Below, in pieces: positions 21,479 through 32,812 of a DNA stretch of 64,000 bases. The stretch is from the NCBI GenBank assembly GCA_958298945.1, contig OY282607.1, forward strand, positions 54,475,020-54,539,019, given 5' to 3'. The notes under the pieces are model-generated. The model was not told the DNA's origin and did no database searches. It saw only the letters and a program-made list of their open reading frames with translations. This DNA is from Atherix ibis. Taxonomy: Eukaryota; Arthropoda; Insecta; Diptera; Athericidae. Made by a program: the position numbers and the translations under genes. Numbering within the stretch: position 1 is the first letter of the stretch; each line of letters opens with the position of its first letter.

Positions 21479-24400
21479 AATAATAAGTAATTATCCCTAT
21501 CAAGACTGATTTTATCAACAAATCTTATTACTTCATACATTCTCGAATCAACCATAAATATTATTAAATCATTTTGGCAAAAAATCATCTGTATTTTTAC
21601 TAAATTAAACATATGATATGTCTATTTTCTTCCAGTTTAAAAGAAAAACCAACAGATGGCCTACGCTGTAGGTTTGAATTAACAAGAGTATGTATTATGA
21701 AAATCATTTGAATTGGAAATAATAAGAGTAATAGATACTTTTTTTGTTATAATTTAAAGTATTTTTACTATTAAAATGTAAATTCAAAGGTCACCATTTG
21801 GCGATATAGTTAAATTGGAGCTCGATTACGTGCTAGTCACAAGTCTACTTGACGTTCAGATATCGAAAAGGTCTTCCAATGCAAAAAGTGTAGCTTCTAT
21901 AGTGTTTCCAGACTGAATTGAATATTGAATCCACTAATGCCCATTGAGACCGCACACCATCAATTATTAGATGGACATGATTGCGTTTAAAGAATTGTCT
22001 ATTAAATATGCTGGCGATTACATTTTCTTCGAAGTCTTCTTCTCTTAAACGCTAAGGATTCTTGGTGAGTACACAAGTAGGTTTCGTAAAATCAATATCA
22101 TATAGTACCTTCGATTTAAGCATGGTACTTATTTGATTTTCGATACAGCCAAATATTTTGAATTGTATTTTAAATTTTACATATAAAAAGTATACTTATA
22201 ACTAAATATACATTATCAAATTCCCAGTATGCATGGGAGATTCTCCAAACGGTTTGCAAAAAATCCTCCATTATCAATTAAAGTAGTTTATTGAAAATAT
22301 TTATCATCATTATTTCAAAAAATTTATTTCAAAAAGTTTCTATACACACTATTTTAAGGCTCTTTAAAAATAAAATGCACTAAATTTAGTTCCCAAAGAA
22401 AACAATGTAAATATGAACGATCTAAGATAAAAGTTAATTAAAGAAACAAAAAGGAATTCTTCTGAATTTTGATAACAATTCGAATAACTTTAAGCTCTCC
22501 AAAAATATGTACATTATTTAAAGCTAACATAATTAAGAAAACACGAAAGCACAAATAATGATAAATAAATACCCAAATGAGAGAATAAATTTATTATTAC
22601 AGACCATAAAAACAAAGTATTCTTTTGAGAGATTATATACGTTTTTATTTTATTATATTTTTTTTGCAAATAGTATAAAATGCTTGGTAAGAAAAATGTA
22701 CTGCCCTATGTTAATTAATTTTAGGTTGTTAAAAAATATATAAAAATAATAAATTATAGTCAAATTTTTCGAAGCACCTTCGTGTTAATATTGTTCTAAG
22801 GCAAATTCATCAGCAGTCAAATTATCGAAAAAATTTTCATTTCCAATTAAGAAGATTCATTCAATAAATTTTTATCCGCTATAAAATATCACCTGTTGGA
22901 ATCGAAAAAATATAAAATCGAAAATAGTTTTATGTTCAGTAAATAAAATTAATACAAAAATAATATTAAATCTAGAAAATAAGTTCTATTAAAATCATCA
23001 TCCAGCTTATGATCATTACTTAGCCTACTTACGTATTTGAATTATGCATAAACTTGTGCAAATGGAAGAATTTTGTGGAAGCGTAAAAGCTTATAATAAT
23101 CTCGTCAATATGAATAATTAGAGATAAGAAGCTTAACTATCAACCAAAAAGCTGTGAAATGTGTTAGAGAAAATTCCCATGTTACATTTCGCTTTCCTTA
23201 TTTGGTTGTTGATTTGGAGGCAGCCCCCACTAGTATGATGTTACATAGTTTTACGATGAATGGTAATAACTAGTCCATAATTTTACCACTATTCACATAA
23301 GCTGGATATTCATTCCAAGCCATGGGTGCTTAGTTTGGCTTTTGTATTTTTATCTCGACCGCATAACCCACATAACAGACAGATGTTCATTTATGTGTAA
23401 AATTTACAAGATAACTGTACAAGTTTCCAGACATGAAAAGCATAGAAACCGACAGACGATGGAGTCTGTACACTTTATGTTCGTGTACTTCTCGGTGGCC
23501 TTAATTCTGTCCAAATCCTTGTGGTTAATGACAGGAACTAGATGAGCAACAGTGCTTGCTATACTAATACATATTGCGTAAACTTAATCCACAACACCGT
23601 CTACTAACTGATAGAGATGAACAGGTAGACAAAGCCTATTTGGTGAGTAGACAATCCTTATCATATTGTAAAATTTTCTTAAATTTTCTAACATGTATAC
23701 ATATAATGCATAATGGAAAGGTGTCCTCACTTAGCTTCGAAGTAAATGTTTTCATAGAAAATGATTACTTTCAATTGTAAATTTAAGAGTATATGCAACT
23801 ACAATAATTATTGCATATAATTCGAACATTTCTTATAAATCAATTTTAACTATTTCATCATGATGCGTGGAGTATAACACTTTCCAAATTATGATTGATT
23901 TTGTAAATATATAAATACATATATCAGTACTACTGCAAAACTATATTAATTTTCCGAATAGTGTGAGAAAATTGAAAAGATATAGTGATAAAGTTTAAAT
24001 AATAGAAATAAACTCAATCGAGTTTTGATGTCACCAATTTCAACTTTAGTTACAAAGTATTGAAATAATCTTTAAATAATTAAACATTATTTCCCATGGA
24101 AAGCATTAAGAAAGATTGAAGAAGGAACTTAAAATTATTAAAAAATGGATGCATGTAAACTATCTTCATAGCAATAGTAAGCAACAAAATTTAGCGTCGA
24201 AAACTTTAAATAAACATGCTCTAATTTTAATTTTTTTTTCATATTGATACCACTAAATATCTAAAATATAATATAGGATCTTTTAAAAAGAGTATAATTT
24301 ATGTCCATAAACTGAAGCATAGTCACATTTAGGAACTAAATAAAATTCAATTATTACAATTAAGATTCTTTTCATGTTTGGTCATCAAAAAGTACTGGGC

Positions 24401-24483
24401 AAAATGCTGATACGAAAAGTATTGTTAAGCAATTATTTTAAATTCAGGCAAAATAGATTCAATTAAGATAAAATTATATATGA
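21479..24483. other. AT-rich DNA, nothing recognised
   Basis: About 3 kb without a convincing frame. Open frames at 22558-22743, 23342-23545 and 23574-23780 (60-70 codons) have no known motif. Confidence 0.55.
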
Positions 24484-24501
24484 AGATCTTTAGTTAAATT
24501 T
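24484..24501. repeat. target-site duplication, left copy
   Basis: AGATCTTTAGTTAAATTT abuts the A-rich tail (a T run on the plus strand) of the composite element. The right copy at 25212-25227 reads AGATCTAGTTAAATTT, differing by two T. Confidence 0.85.
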
Positions 24502-24605
24502 TTTTTTTAATTTTTATTTGACAGGCTTCATTTCTACATTATACATTATGACACATATACACATAGTCATGAGACACAGTCGCTCCTATGGAGCATATAG
24601 CGGCA

Positions 24606-24900
24606 CAGAGAATACACGGCTCCAGTTGGTGGTAGAAGGCTTCTTTTTTTTGTTGGCGTCATCATCTGCTTCGGTTGGGGCACTGCACGATGGTGATCTT
24701 TCGGAACTTCGAGTGGAGCCTGGCTGTCAGAAGGCGGAGAGATCTCTTTTTTTTGCGTTGACCGATAGGATCAATCCGACTCCACAGTGGTGGCCGCTGT
24801 CGTTGCCGCTGTAGATGAAGTGTTCACCCGTCTGCGTTGTTCGATGAAAACCAGATGAGTTTTTTGCCTGAGGTACGGTCCGGTTGATTCTTCTTGTGCT
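24606..24900 (-). pseudogene. LINE endonuclease (APE-type) fragment within the composite element
   Basis: Translation on the minus strand gives GEHFIYSGNDSGHHCGVGLI (about 24822-24763), then in a shifted frame LTARLHSKFRKITIVQC (about 24729-24680), then APTEADDDAN (about 24684-24655) and FYHQLE (about 24630-24612). This order matches the apurinic-like endonuclease domain of RTE/CR1-type LINEs, where the phrases are (Y)SG.D.G...GVGL, ..AR..S.F.K.T.IQCYAPT.DAD... and FY.QL. Three frame changes and a missing Tyr codon after QC show that it is dead. The domain is truncated: the downstream GD.N and SDH motifs are absent. Confidence 0.75.
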
Positions 24901-25032
24901 GTTTCTTGATAAGGTGGTTTTTATAGCTTGCGGCCTATCAGGCCAGCGAAGTAACCTCCAGTGACGTTTAGGGACCCTACGGACTACATATAAGGCTTGT
25001 AGTCGGCCTCTCACCCCGGCACCATGCCGAGA

Positions 25033-25099
25033 TGGCGGCAGCGGGAATCGAACCCGCTACCTACCGAGTGTGAGTCGGTCGACACACACACGGTTAAAC
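25033..25099 (-). tRNA. tRNA-Val(CAC)-like segment inside the composite element
   Basis: On the minus strand a 5-bp stem ACCGA/TCGGT (25063-25079) closes the loop CTCACAC, with U33 and anticodon CAC (Val). The T arm GCGGG-TTCGATT-CCCGC (25041-25057) is perfect and includes box B. The 3' acceptor side TGCCGCC follows. The D arm contains a GTGTGTGTGT run and box A is weak, so the 5' half is degenerate. It is joined directly to the 5S-like segment, which argues for a promoter module and not a free tRNA gene. Confidence 0.8.
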
Positions 25100-25213
25100 C
25101 TGCGGCACGCGGTGTTCCCAAGCGGTCACCCATCCAAGTACTAACCACGCCCAGTCCTGCTTAACTTCGGTGATCGGACGAGAACCGGTGGATCCAGGAC
25201 GGCACAGCCGCAG
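25100..25213 (-). rRNA. 5S rRNA-like segment (retroelement head, not a gene in an array)
   Basis: The minus strand contains CGGTTCTCGTCCGATCACCG, AAGTTAAGCAG, GGTTAGTACTTGGATGGGTG and ACCGCTTGGGAACACCGCG in 5S order and spacing. These include the internal promoter blocks (box A, intermediate element, box C). The ends CTGCGGC and GCCGCAG (25207-25213 and 25100-25106) can pair like helix I. The length of about 114 matches a 5S RNA. It is a single copy fused directly to a tRNA-like segment, so I read it as the Pol III promoter head of a retroelement and not as a working 5S gene. Confidence 0.88.
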
Positions 25214-25227
25214 ATCTAGTTAAATTT
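25212..25227. repeat. target-site duplication, right copy
   Basis: AGATCTAGTTAAATTT follows the 5' end of the composite element. Its first two bases overlap the possible 5S-like end, so the exact junction is ambiguous by two bases. Confidence 0.85.
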
Positions 25228-25439
25228 ACAATAGATAAAATTTTACACAATTTAGATTATTTTCCTATATGACTAAAATTTAGACATAATTTCAGTTTTC
25301 CATTTCAAATTGACCGAACCTAGAATATGCTAGAACATTTAGAGGTGCCAACATAAGTACCCGAATACCATCTTTGCCGATGAATAGACGGGTACACAAG
25401 TACCCTGCTAGTCGAATGTATTTATTCAAAGTATGAACG

Positions 25440-26990
25440 TGATCTTAATAGACGCGAACACAAAGCACGCGTAGAGATTGTTCGTAAATTGCGAAGAACA
25501 GAGAAGAGGATTCACGGACGAAAGAGCTACACCACGGAAGTTTTACTTAGCTGTGAGTATAATGAGACAAATTACGCAACGCAAAGAGAGTGGTCTTGTT
25601 TCCAACTAAATGGGTATACACATATTAAAGCGATGGGGTGAAACATTTTGATGAACTTCTAAACACTAACTAGTTAGAACACGAGTTGGGATACCGCCAG
25701 CTAAAGAAGATACGTTACTGCGACCAAGCCTCGAGGTAAAAGCGATCGGTCGCCCGGTATCAAAGGAATTGCCAGCGAACTGGTTAAGTATGATGGCGGT
25801 ACACTGCACCAAATGGTTCATTAATTAATAGTCCAAATAAGGGACAACGAATCGACGACTAGCGACTAGGCAAAAAAGGAAATATCACAGAGTGTAGTAA
25901 TACTAGAGGTATTATCTTGCTGAGTAGCATTTATAAGATATTCTTCGCTATCTTACTAGGCAGTATAGTCGTCCTATTCACCCAAAAAAAAAAGACAACT
26001 CCAGGGAAATCAGCAACACTGGTAGAATATGGTGTACCACCATTTGTTCACCGACTTTGTAGTTGTTTATGATAGCATAGCCAATGTAAAACTCTAAACA
26101 CTCATAGAAGAGTTCAACATCTCAGAAAAATTCATTAGACTAACTAGGCGAACCATGATGAGTGTGTGAGGAAGAGTAAATGTATCCGAATCACTTTCAA
26201 AGCCATTTAACATCCAGAATGGTCTCTTAAAAGAGGACACACTTTCGTTCTTTCTGTTTAATCTGACCCTGAAAAATGTAATTCGTGACTCAGAGATAAG
26301 CATAATGGATATAATCCTTATTAAGCCTGCCCAGCTTTAATCATATGTCGACCACATCGACATTATGTGTCGATTAGAAAGATCTATACGAGAGGCCTTT
26401 ATCAAGATTGAATCAGCTCCATATAAATGAAGGTAAAGCAAAGAATATGGTGGCGCGTTGAAGACGAAACCAATTAGCATTTGTCACAAAAAGAAAGAAA
26501 AATTACAGCTTTGAAGGAGTTAAATCATTTTTCTATTTGGCGTCAAGGATAGCAGCCGATAATAACATGGAGGAAAAAATCCGCGTACAGTTCCTGGTAG
26601 CTAACAGAGCCTACTACAGTCAGCCTAAATTATTTGGCTCGAAAATTCTGATCATAACGTCCAAGCTACTGCTTCCATACTTCATGTATTCTTTGGACAC
26701 TTGGGTTCTCAACAAAAACCATTGCAGACTTTTGTCTGCGTTTGAGAGTAGAATCATTCGAGGAATTTTTGGCCCCCTACATAAGCAGGAACGATTCCGG
26801 AGTCTATTTAACGACAAGATCTTGGAGTGGCACCACGATCAACTAACAGCATCTACAACTCTTAAAAGTTCTATCGAACTAGAAAGACCATGGCACGAAG
26901 CTGGGCGCTCTAGAGTTCTTTTATTCAGCAGGCTTTGACCGGACTCTCGGTTGTCATACCGTTGATCATGACGATGATGATTTAAAATCT
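25440..26990 (+). mobile_element. LINE family A (RTE-like), 3' portion
   Basis: The copy begins near 25440 with the linker before the reverse transcriptase. At about 25870-25910 it reads a KYHRV..-type version of the KGDITECSNTRGI motif. Near 26335-26365 SYVDHIDIM stands where RT carries the A/F-ADDID catalytic box, so the catalytic pair is damaged. The frame 26537-26938 holds the C-terminal region, SLDTWVLNKNHCRLLSAFES and RIIRGIFGPLHKQERFRSLF, a signature of this LINE group. It ends near 26986 in GATGATGATT-like repeats, as RTE-type 3' ends often do. Stops are frequent upstream of 26537. Confidence 0.72.
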
Positions 26991-27278
26991 ATAACTATTA
27001 AAATTCTAAATCCGAAATGTATTTCAATATTATTTTTTACTATTTTCTTGTATTCGAAAGGATTACACTGTGAATTTTTTTTAATTGTACTTTGATTAAA
27101 CAATTATCCATTCTACTCCCGATTTAACAGTAATAATATCGCGTCTTAATAGGCTATGGGAGTTTGTCATGAAGAAAAACCAGCGAAATAGGTTGCACTA
27201 GTAAAGGCTTCTAGGCTATTACGATAAAGAATATTATATTTAAACGACAGGTACAAACAGTTAACTATGTTTAAAGTA

Positions 27279-28552
27279 CGAGGGTCGTTCAATAAGTCCT
27301 TAGAAAATCCGAGAAATTGCACTTGTAGTGTCGGTAAAGATTATCGACAGGAAAGCTGTCAAAATTTCAGCTCGATCCATAGCGTAGGTCAATTTCAATC
27401 GTCGATTAAAGTTAACGACATTTATTTGTGCATAACAATGGAAAAAATCGAGTTTAGGGCTGTCATCAAACATCTCCATTTGAAAGGCTTAAGCCCGAAA
27501 GCCGAAAGAAATCAAAGCCGAGTTGGATGCAGTTCATGGCACATCTGCACCTATGTTTGCGACGGTTTACAATTGGGTGAATGAATTTAAACGTGGCCGT
27601 TCATCCACAAAAGATGAACATCGTTCAGGACGCCCAGTTGAGGTGTCTACTCCTGAAATCATCGACAAAATCCACGATCTGAATTTGAACGATCGGCGAA
27701 TTAAAGTACGCGAATTAGTTGAGGCCACGGGCATATCACAAAGTACAGTCGCTTCAATTTTGCATGAAAAATTGTCTGTGAAAAAAATTTCGGCAAGATG
27801 GGTGCCGCGTTTGCTCTCAGAGGAGAATAAGTGCAATCGTGTAGTGGACTCTGAGGCTATGTTGGCACTCTTTCATCGCAATTCTGCCGAATTCCTTCGT
27901 CAATATGCCACTGTGGACGAAACCTGGATACACTACTACACTCCAGAAACGAAGAGACAGTCATCACAGTGAATTTTCAAGGGTGAACGTCCGTTCACAG
28001 AAGAAGGTAAAAACTGTGCCATCGGCCGGCAAGGTGATGGCCACGGTCTTTTGGGATTCGCAGGGCATCATTTTTATCGACTACTTGGAAAAAGGAAAAA
28101 CAATAACAGGAGCGTATTACGCGTCGTTATTGCAACAGTTGAGCGAGGAAATCAAAGAGAAACGCCCCATCTGAAAAAGAAAAAAATCCTCTTGCATCAG
28201 GACAATGCGCGTGTGCACACCTGCGCTGTTTCCATGGCCAAAATTGTGGAATTGACAATGGAATTGTTGCAGCATCCCGCTTATTCACCAGATTTGGCCC
28301 CGAGTGACTATTTTCTTTTCCCCAATCTGAAGAAATGGCTTGGCGGACGACGGTTCACTTCCAACGAGGACGTCATTGCTCAAACGGATGAGTATTTTGC
28401 AGAACTTCCGAAATCCTATTTTTTGGACGGGATAAAAATTTTGTAAAAACGGTTGGAAAAGTGTATAGAGCTAAAAGGAGATTATGTTGAAAAATAAAAA
28501 AACAAATTTTTAAAAAAACAGTTTTTTCTAAGGACTTATTGAACGACCCTCG
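27279..28552 (+). mobile_element. mariner copy C, complete ends with TA duplication
   Basis: Terminal repeats CGAGGGTCGTTCAATAAGTC at 27279 and its complement ending at 28552 match over nearly 30 bp. Flanking TA lies at 27277-27278 and 28553-28554. Length is 1274 bp. The TIR type differs from copies A/B. Copy D at 55.8 kb belongs to the same lineage. Confidence 0.95.
27438..28497 (+). pseudogene. mariner transposase with frameshifts and stops
   Basis: The ATG at 27438 opens with MEKIEFRAVIKHLHLKGLSP. A 7-base duplication (gccgaaa) near 27500 then shifts the frame. The second frame carries WVNEFKRGRSS, SGRPVEV, a helix-turn-helix and WVPRLL, with the first Asp in VDETWIHYY. It ends at a TGA (27970-27972) where copy D has Trp. 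After a further shift the frame resumes with KVMATVFWDSQGIIFIDYL, then HQDNARVHT (second Asp) and YSPDLAPSDYFLF (third Asp), spaced by 34 residues. Another stop lies at 28443-28445 near the C-terminus. The stop at 28495-28497 ends the original gene. All three catalytic Asp codons survive, but the frame is broken at least four times. Confidence 0.9.
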
Positions 28553-31089
28553 TATGACTTTGATTTAGTATTTATAAACATTGGGCATCTCAATATAAAG
28601 ACCTTTAATTATGAGTGATCCATTAATTTATTTCCTTTAGATGATAACTTATAAAATATATTTGAGTCCGGATGTTAAATTTTTTTTTCTTTTAATTCTG
28701 AATTTTTAAATTTTTTGGGTCTAGAATTAGATTTGGATCCTTAATTATTAAATATTTCTTAAGTACTAAATTAATAAATTTTAATTGGTTTCTAAATTGA
28801 TAAATATTGTGCAGTTGCTAAATCAATAAATTTTTCTTGGGTCCTAAATTTACAAATTTTTTAAGATCTGAAATTTATAATTTTTCTTGGAGTCGGAATT
28901 AATAAATTCTTATTAAGTACTATAGTTAAGAATGTTTATTTAATCATAAGCTATAAGATATTCTTTGTGATATGAATTATTAAATTTTCTTATGCTGTGA
29001 ATTATTAAATTTTACTTAGATCCTGAAAAATTATTATGGATCTGAAGTAATAAATTTTCTTTGGGTTCTTAATCATAAGTGAGGGTAAAATGGCCTTCAA
29101 AAGTTTGCTTCTTTTTGACTAGTTATAAATAAAATTATAATTCAAATAACTTCACGCATACTATATGAAAATATTTTAAATTTTATAAAATGTATTTTTA
29201 ATATTGATTTTATTTTACAGATATACAGAAATGTTTGATTTTATTTACTGTATGAGGATACCAAATCTCTGATATATATGACATGTTAATGGTTATTTAA
29301 AAAGGGATTTTTTTTTAGATTTCATAAATTAAATTATGCTGTTTATAAACAACATTTCATACATTATATTCGCGATGCATACTTTTGAAATGATAAACAA
29401 ATTTTTCATAAATTAGTGGCTTCCTATGTAAACATAAACGAGTGGAAGCTTTCTATGTGAGTATGACGAGTAATATAAATATATTTTCATCATCGTCTTC
29501 GATTACTTTGAATCAAATTTCTTAACGATATCACAATTTTTTTTATAGAGTGTATTAAAATTACATTTCCTTTTTAATAAAAATATTAATACATAGCTTC
29601 CTATAGTTCTTAGGATATGAAATTATCGAAAATTGCTACGCATACATAAATCAATAAAAACAGATCGAAATTTTCATCATTTTTTTCTTAAGAATTTCTA
29701 ATTTAATTATTCATACTAGCTTGGTGAGAATATTTTTTTGTTCGTTCTTTAATTTGAAGAGCAAACCCTATATCATATGACAATATTCAGAGAAGATGGT
29801 TAAAAAAAAATGTGTACACTTCTACTCTTCATCGATATGTAATAGGAGAGAATATCCTCCTGAATAATTTCATCTTGAGACCTTAGTTTATTTTTTATTT
29901 TTAGATTTTGAACCGATTCAAAAAAGAACTTTTTTTAATATGCCATTAATCATTATATCCAAGGATCATCATAATCTACATTAATATTAACGAAACACTC
30001 CTTCCTCCTCCACTCTTCCTACCAATGCATTTAAGTAAGTCCAAATCTCCACTCCACATACCACCACCCCAACTCATCCTTAAACCGTGTATTTATTAAT
30101 TTGTTTTAATTTATTTCTCATTGATATTATGTTTATTGATTTCTCATCTATTTTGTATATGAAAATCAGTGTTCAGTGAACGTTGCTTTGGTAGTACGCA
30201 CCCATTGGAATAATTCAAAATGCGAATATTTCAAAAATGTTCTGTGAAAATTTTCATTTTAATTAAAACATAATGTCAATTATAATGTGTACTGAAGCAT
30301 GCCAATGGAATCATGAACAGAACCAATTGCATAAAATATTGGTAGGGTCGGCAATTTGGTAACAAATTTAAAATATGTTTTGGCATTTTTCCAATCAAAA
30401 TTGCAAAATATTTATTCATTCCTACTATGTTGCGAATATATACGAATATATGTATTAGAAAGAGTCGCTTATTCTATATTTTAAATGTCCTTTTTACCAT
30501 TTTATTTTCTTGCTCTTTTATTATTTGCAATTATTAATAATATCAAAATCAAGTTTTAATAGTAATCGTTGAATTCGTGTGATAGCCTAAACATTATTGA
30601 AAAGTTTTATGACTTTTATTAACGTATTTATGTTATTCATATACTATGATTTTCATTTGAAATTTATTTGACGGAATAAAAATTCTATTTTAATCAATTT
30701 TAAAAGAAGTTGTTTTTCTTAGAAAACTTTACAGCATACACAAACGATTAAATATTAATTAAGCTATTTAGGCTATTTAAAAGGAATAATTAATAATAAA
30801 CAAATTATATTTCACACAAAAAAATTGGATTCATATTATTGGGAGTTTTAAGTTAGCAGTATTATGGATTCAGGAATAAATGGGAATAAGATCATGTACA
30901 TACTCGTAAATTATCACTTTTCAAGATACGATATAATGTTCTTCGAGGGGAAATGTTCTTCAATGGTAATAAGTTGCTACATATATCACCTATGAAGATT
31001 TGGAAATTATATACAATATTATCGTAAAAGGAGAATTACTATTGAAATTAAAAAACTGGAAAGATTCCTTTTCTCTAATAATTTAAAAA
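28553..31089. other. AT-rich DNA with a degenerate minisatellite
   Basis: Apart from the tandem repeat at 28690-29080, I see no gene, element end or RNA. A C-rich patch (cttcctcctccactcttcc-like) lies near 30000. Confidence 0.5.
28690..29080. repeat. degenerate tandem repeat, unit about 26-28 bp
   Basis: The phrase (c)t(g)aatt-attaaattttcttgg-(g)tcct recurs about a dozen times in varied form, for example near 28813, 28848, 28866, 28896, 28977 and 28997. Copies diverge strongly. It is a decayed AT minisatellite. Confidence 0.6.
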
Positions 31090-31350
31090 TATTATTTACA
31101 ATCTTAACAGTCCTCATTAATTCTTCAAAAACTTGGGTTCTCAGCAAAAACCATTTCGAACTATCAGTCTTATTCTAAAAGAAAATCCTTCGAAGAATAT
31201 TTGTCCCCTATATGAGAACAGACGATTTCGCAGTCTGTATAATGATGAGATCGTGGAGCGCATCTAACAGGACTATCCGGTTGTAGTTAAAATCGAGCTC
31301 AACAGGCTACGGCGGGCAGGACACTTAATCCATATGGTTGATTAATTATG
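31090..31350 (+). mobile_element. LINE family A, C-terminal fragment
   Basis: Translation in broken frames gives KTWVLSKNHFELS (about 31131-31165) and KILRRIFVPY (about 31180-31210), the same C-terminal signature as at 26.7 kb. NRAQQATAGRT-like remains of the NRLRWAGH motif follow. It is cut off near 31350, and a related 3' tail reappears at 32.45 kb beyond a LINE C piece. Confidence 0.65.
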
Positions 31351-31419
31351 TTTCTTTAACGTGATATATTTGTCGTTAGCCAAAACACTACGAGTCGCCT
31401 ACGACCATAGGGATTAAGT

Positions 31420-32301
31420 TACGCTCAATCTTCGCAACACCATTACTGGCAGTTTACAGTTAGTAACCAGTTATAAGCTGGTTACTCTAACTGTTAGTGG
31501 CGAGGACTATCTAAACCTCTACTGTCATAAGCAGTGACAGCGCCCGAGATAATTACTAGTATCTCCAACTAGCGATCCGAAGACCGTACCCGTGATATGG
31601 GTACTAACCACAGCCACTATGTTGCTGCCTAAAGCGCCTTACCATTGTCGGTCATAGTGTGTTTTAACCCCGCTTCCCGTAGTATCAATTTTTGTTTTAA
31701 GAGTACTTCGGTTTGTACCACGCTCATTGATCTACAGTAAGAAATCTTGTAAATTCCTAGGCACCGCTAAGCCAGCTCAGGTACGCGAGTTCGGCAATAC
31801 CCGAAAGCCCACCGGAATTAACCTTGAACTTTCACCCGGTTGTAGCCACCTTACGTTTCAATCCCATGCACATTCACTACCCATTCATCAAGCTTAATCT
31901 TCTTTCAAAAGTTTTGTGGCAAATTCAGCCAGACATTCCCTCCTCTCGGATGTATTAAGTGCATCACTCAGATCCACTCGAGCTTCATTCACTCTAATGC
32001 CACAAGCATCCAAATCACGGAGATCCTCATATAAATCACACTTCACGAGGAGGTGATATACACTCTTTTGTGGTGCACCGCACACACACTCTTCTCTTTC
32101 AGTCAATCGTCTCTTATACAGGAACTCATTCATACTGCCATGCCCGGTTATCAAATAACCTAGAAACAGACCACATTCATACTTGTTTGCCGAAGCAAAC
32201 CTAATACATGAGAAGAACCTCTGAGTCCATCTCCCATTCTCACTTTCATCTCAACGCTGCTGCCAAATCTCATACATTTTATCCAGGACAAGAGCCTGCC
32301 G
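31420..32301 (-). mobile_element. LINE family C (R1-like tail), 3' part with long 3' UTR
   Basis: The minus-strand frame 32154-31894 reads ITGHGSMNEFLYKRRL and then a zinc-finger-like C-x-C-G-(x)n-H-(x4)-C cluster (CVCGAPQKS...HLLVKC), the C-terminal part typical of R1-group and related LINEs. Upstream, EIWQQR.DESENGRWT continues the same protein after a stop. About 470 bases of 3' untranslated sequence (31893-31420) match those of the 43.5-44.6 kb copy closely. Sequence identity to that copy ends at about 31422, which marks the 3' end. Confidence 0.72.
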
Positions 32302-32382
32302 TTAAATGAGAAAGAATCTTCCGTAAAATGGATGAGGAAGAATCTTCCGTAAAATCTGGATGAGAAGGAATCTTCCGTATAA
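32302..32382. repeat. three tandem copies of a 26-28 bp unit
   Basis: The core gaatcttccgtaaaat..ggatgag occurs at about 32314, 32340 and 32368. It sits directly at the 5' truncation of the LINE C piece. Confidence 0.75.
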
Positions 32383-32449
32383 TCTAATACGGCGACATTT
32401 ATGGTACAAGAAGACTTCCTTCGATAATGTGACGGTATTAGACAGGTCG

Positions 32450-32556
32450 TTTAAATCATAATGGGATTGTAGAATTGGTGAACGTGTGGCCTTCCTTTAA
32501 TCAACAGGCCCAGACAGGTTCCGTTTGTTACCCCACAGATGATGATGATAATTTTA
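32450..32556 (+). mobile_element. LINE family A 3' tail
   Basis: Bases from about 32495 resemble 26935-26986 in order: caacaggcccagacaggttcc, gttgttaccc, then GATGATGATGATAA. This is the 3' end of a family A copy, perhaps the same one cut at 31350 and split by the LINE C piece. Confidence 0.55.
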
Positions 32557-32812
32557 TAATTTTACTTTTTGCATAATCCTAAGATATTATAAGCGACTAT
32601 CATATTTTTAAAAAAATCTACAATAACGTATCCTTTTCCTATAAAATTGAGTCACATTATTTTCATCATTTTTTTAAATTACCATAAAAGTTATTCATGT
32701 GCTAAAAATTGCTTAAAAATAATTCAAGTTTCCTAAGTCCCCGAGGAAAGATTCTCCAAGAACTCCTCTCCCATACCACTCTTGTGGTCCTATCTCCTCC
32801 CACGCCTACATA

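Larger units (their letters stand above)
24502..25213 (-). mobile_element. composite retroelement: 5S-like head, tRNA-like segment, LINE endonuclease piece, A-rich tail
   Basis: Read on the minus strand, the element begins at about 25213 with a 5S rRNA-like segment, then a tRNA-Val-like segment. About 130 bases of GC-rich leader and a degenerate LINE endonuclease coding stretch follow. It ends with AAATAAAAATTAAAAAAAA at about 24525-24502. A 16-18 bp target-site duplication flanks it, so it was inserted by target-primed reverse transcription. Base composition is much richer in G+C than the surroundings. At about 710 bp it is longer than most SINEs. A 5S plus tRNA double head is known from AmnSINE1 of vertebrates; the attached endonuclease-coding sequence is not part of that design. 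It may be a SINE that captured LINE sequence, or a truncated or internally deleted LINE with a Pol III-type 5' region. Confidence 0.82.

Noticed and set aside
24518..24814. 98-codon plus-strand frame in a GC-rich stretch
   Set aside because: It lies antisense to the composite retroelement, whose minus-strand endonuclease phrases explain the sequence.
25100..25213. A true 5S rRNA gene
   Set aside because: It is fused to a tRNA-like segment, sits within a target-site duplication with an A-rich tail, and is single copy here, so it is a retroelement head.
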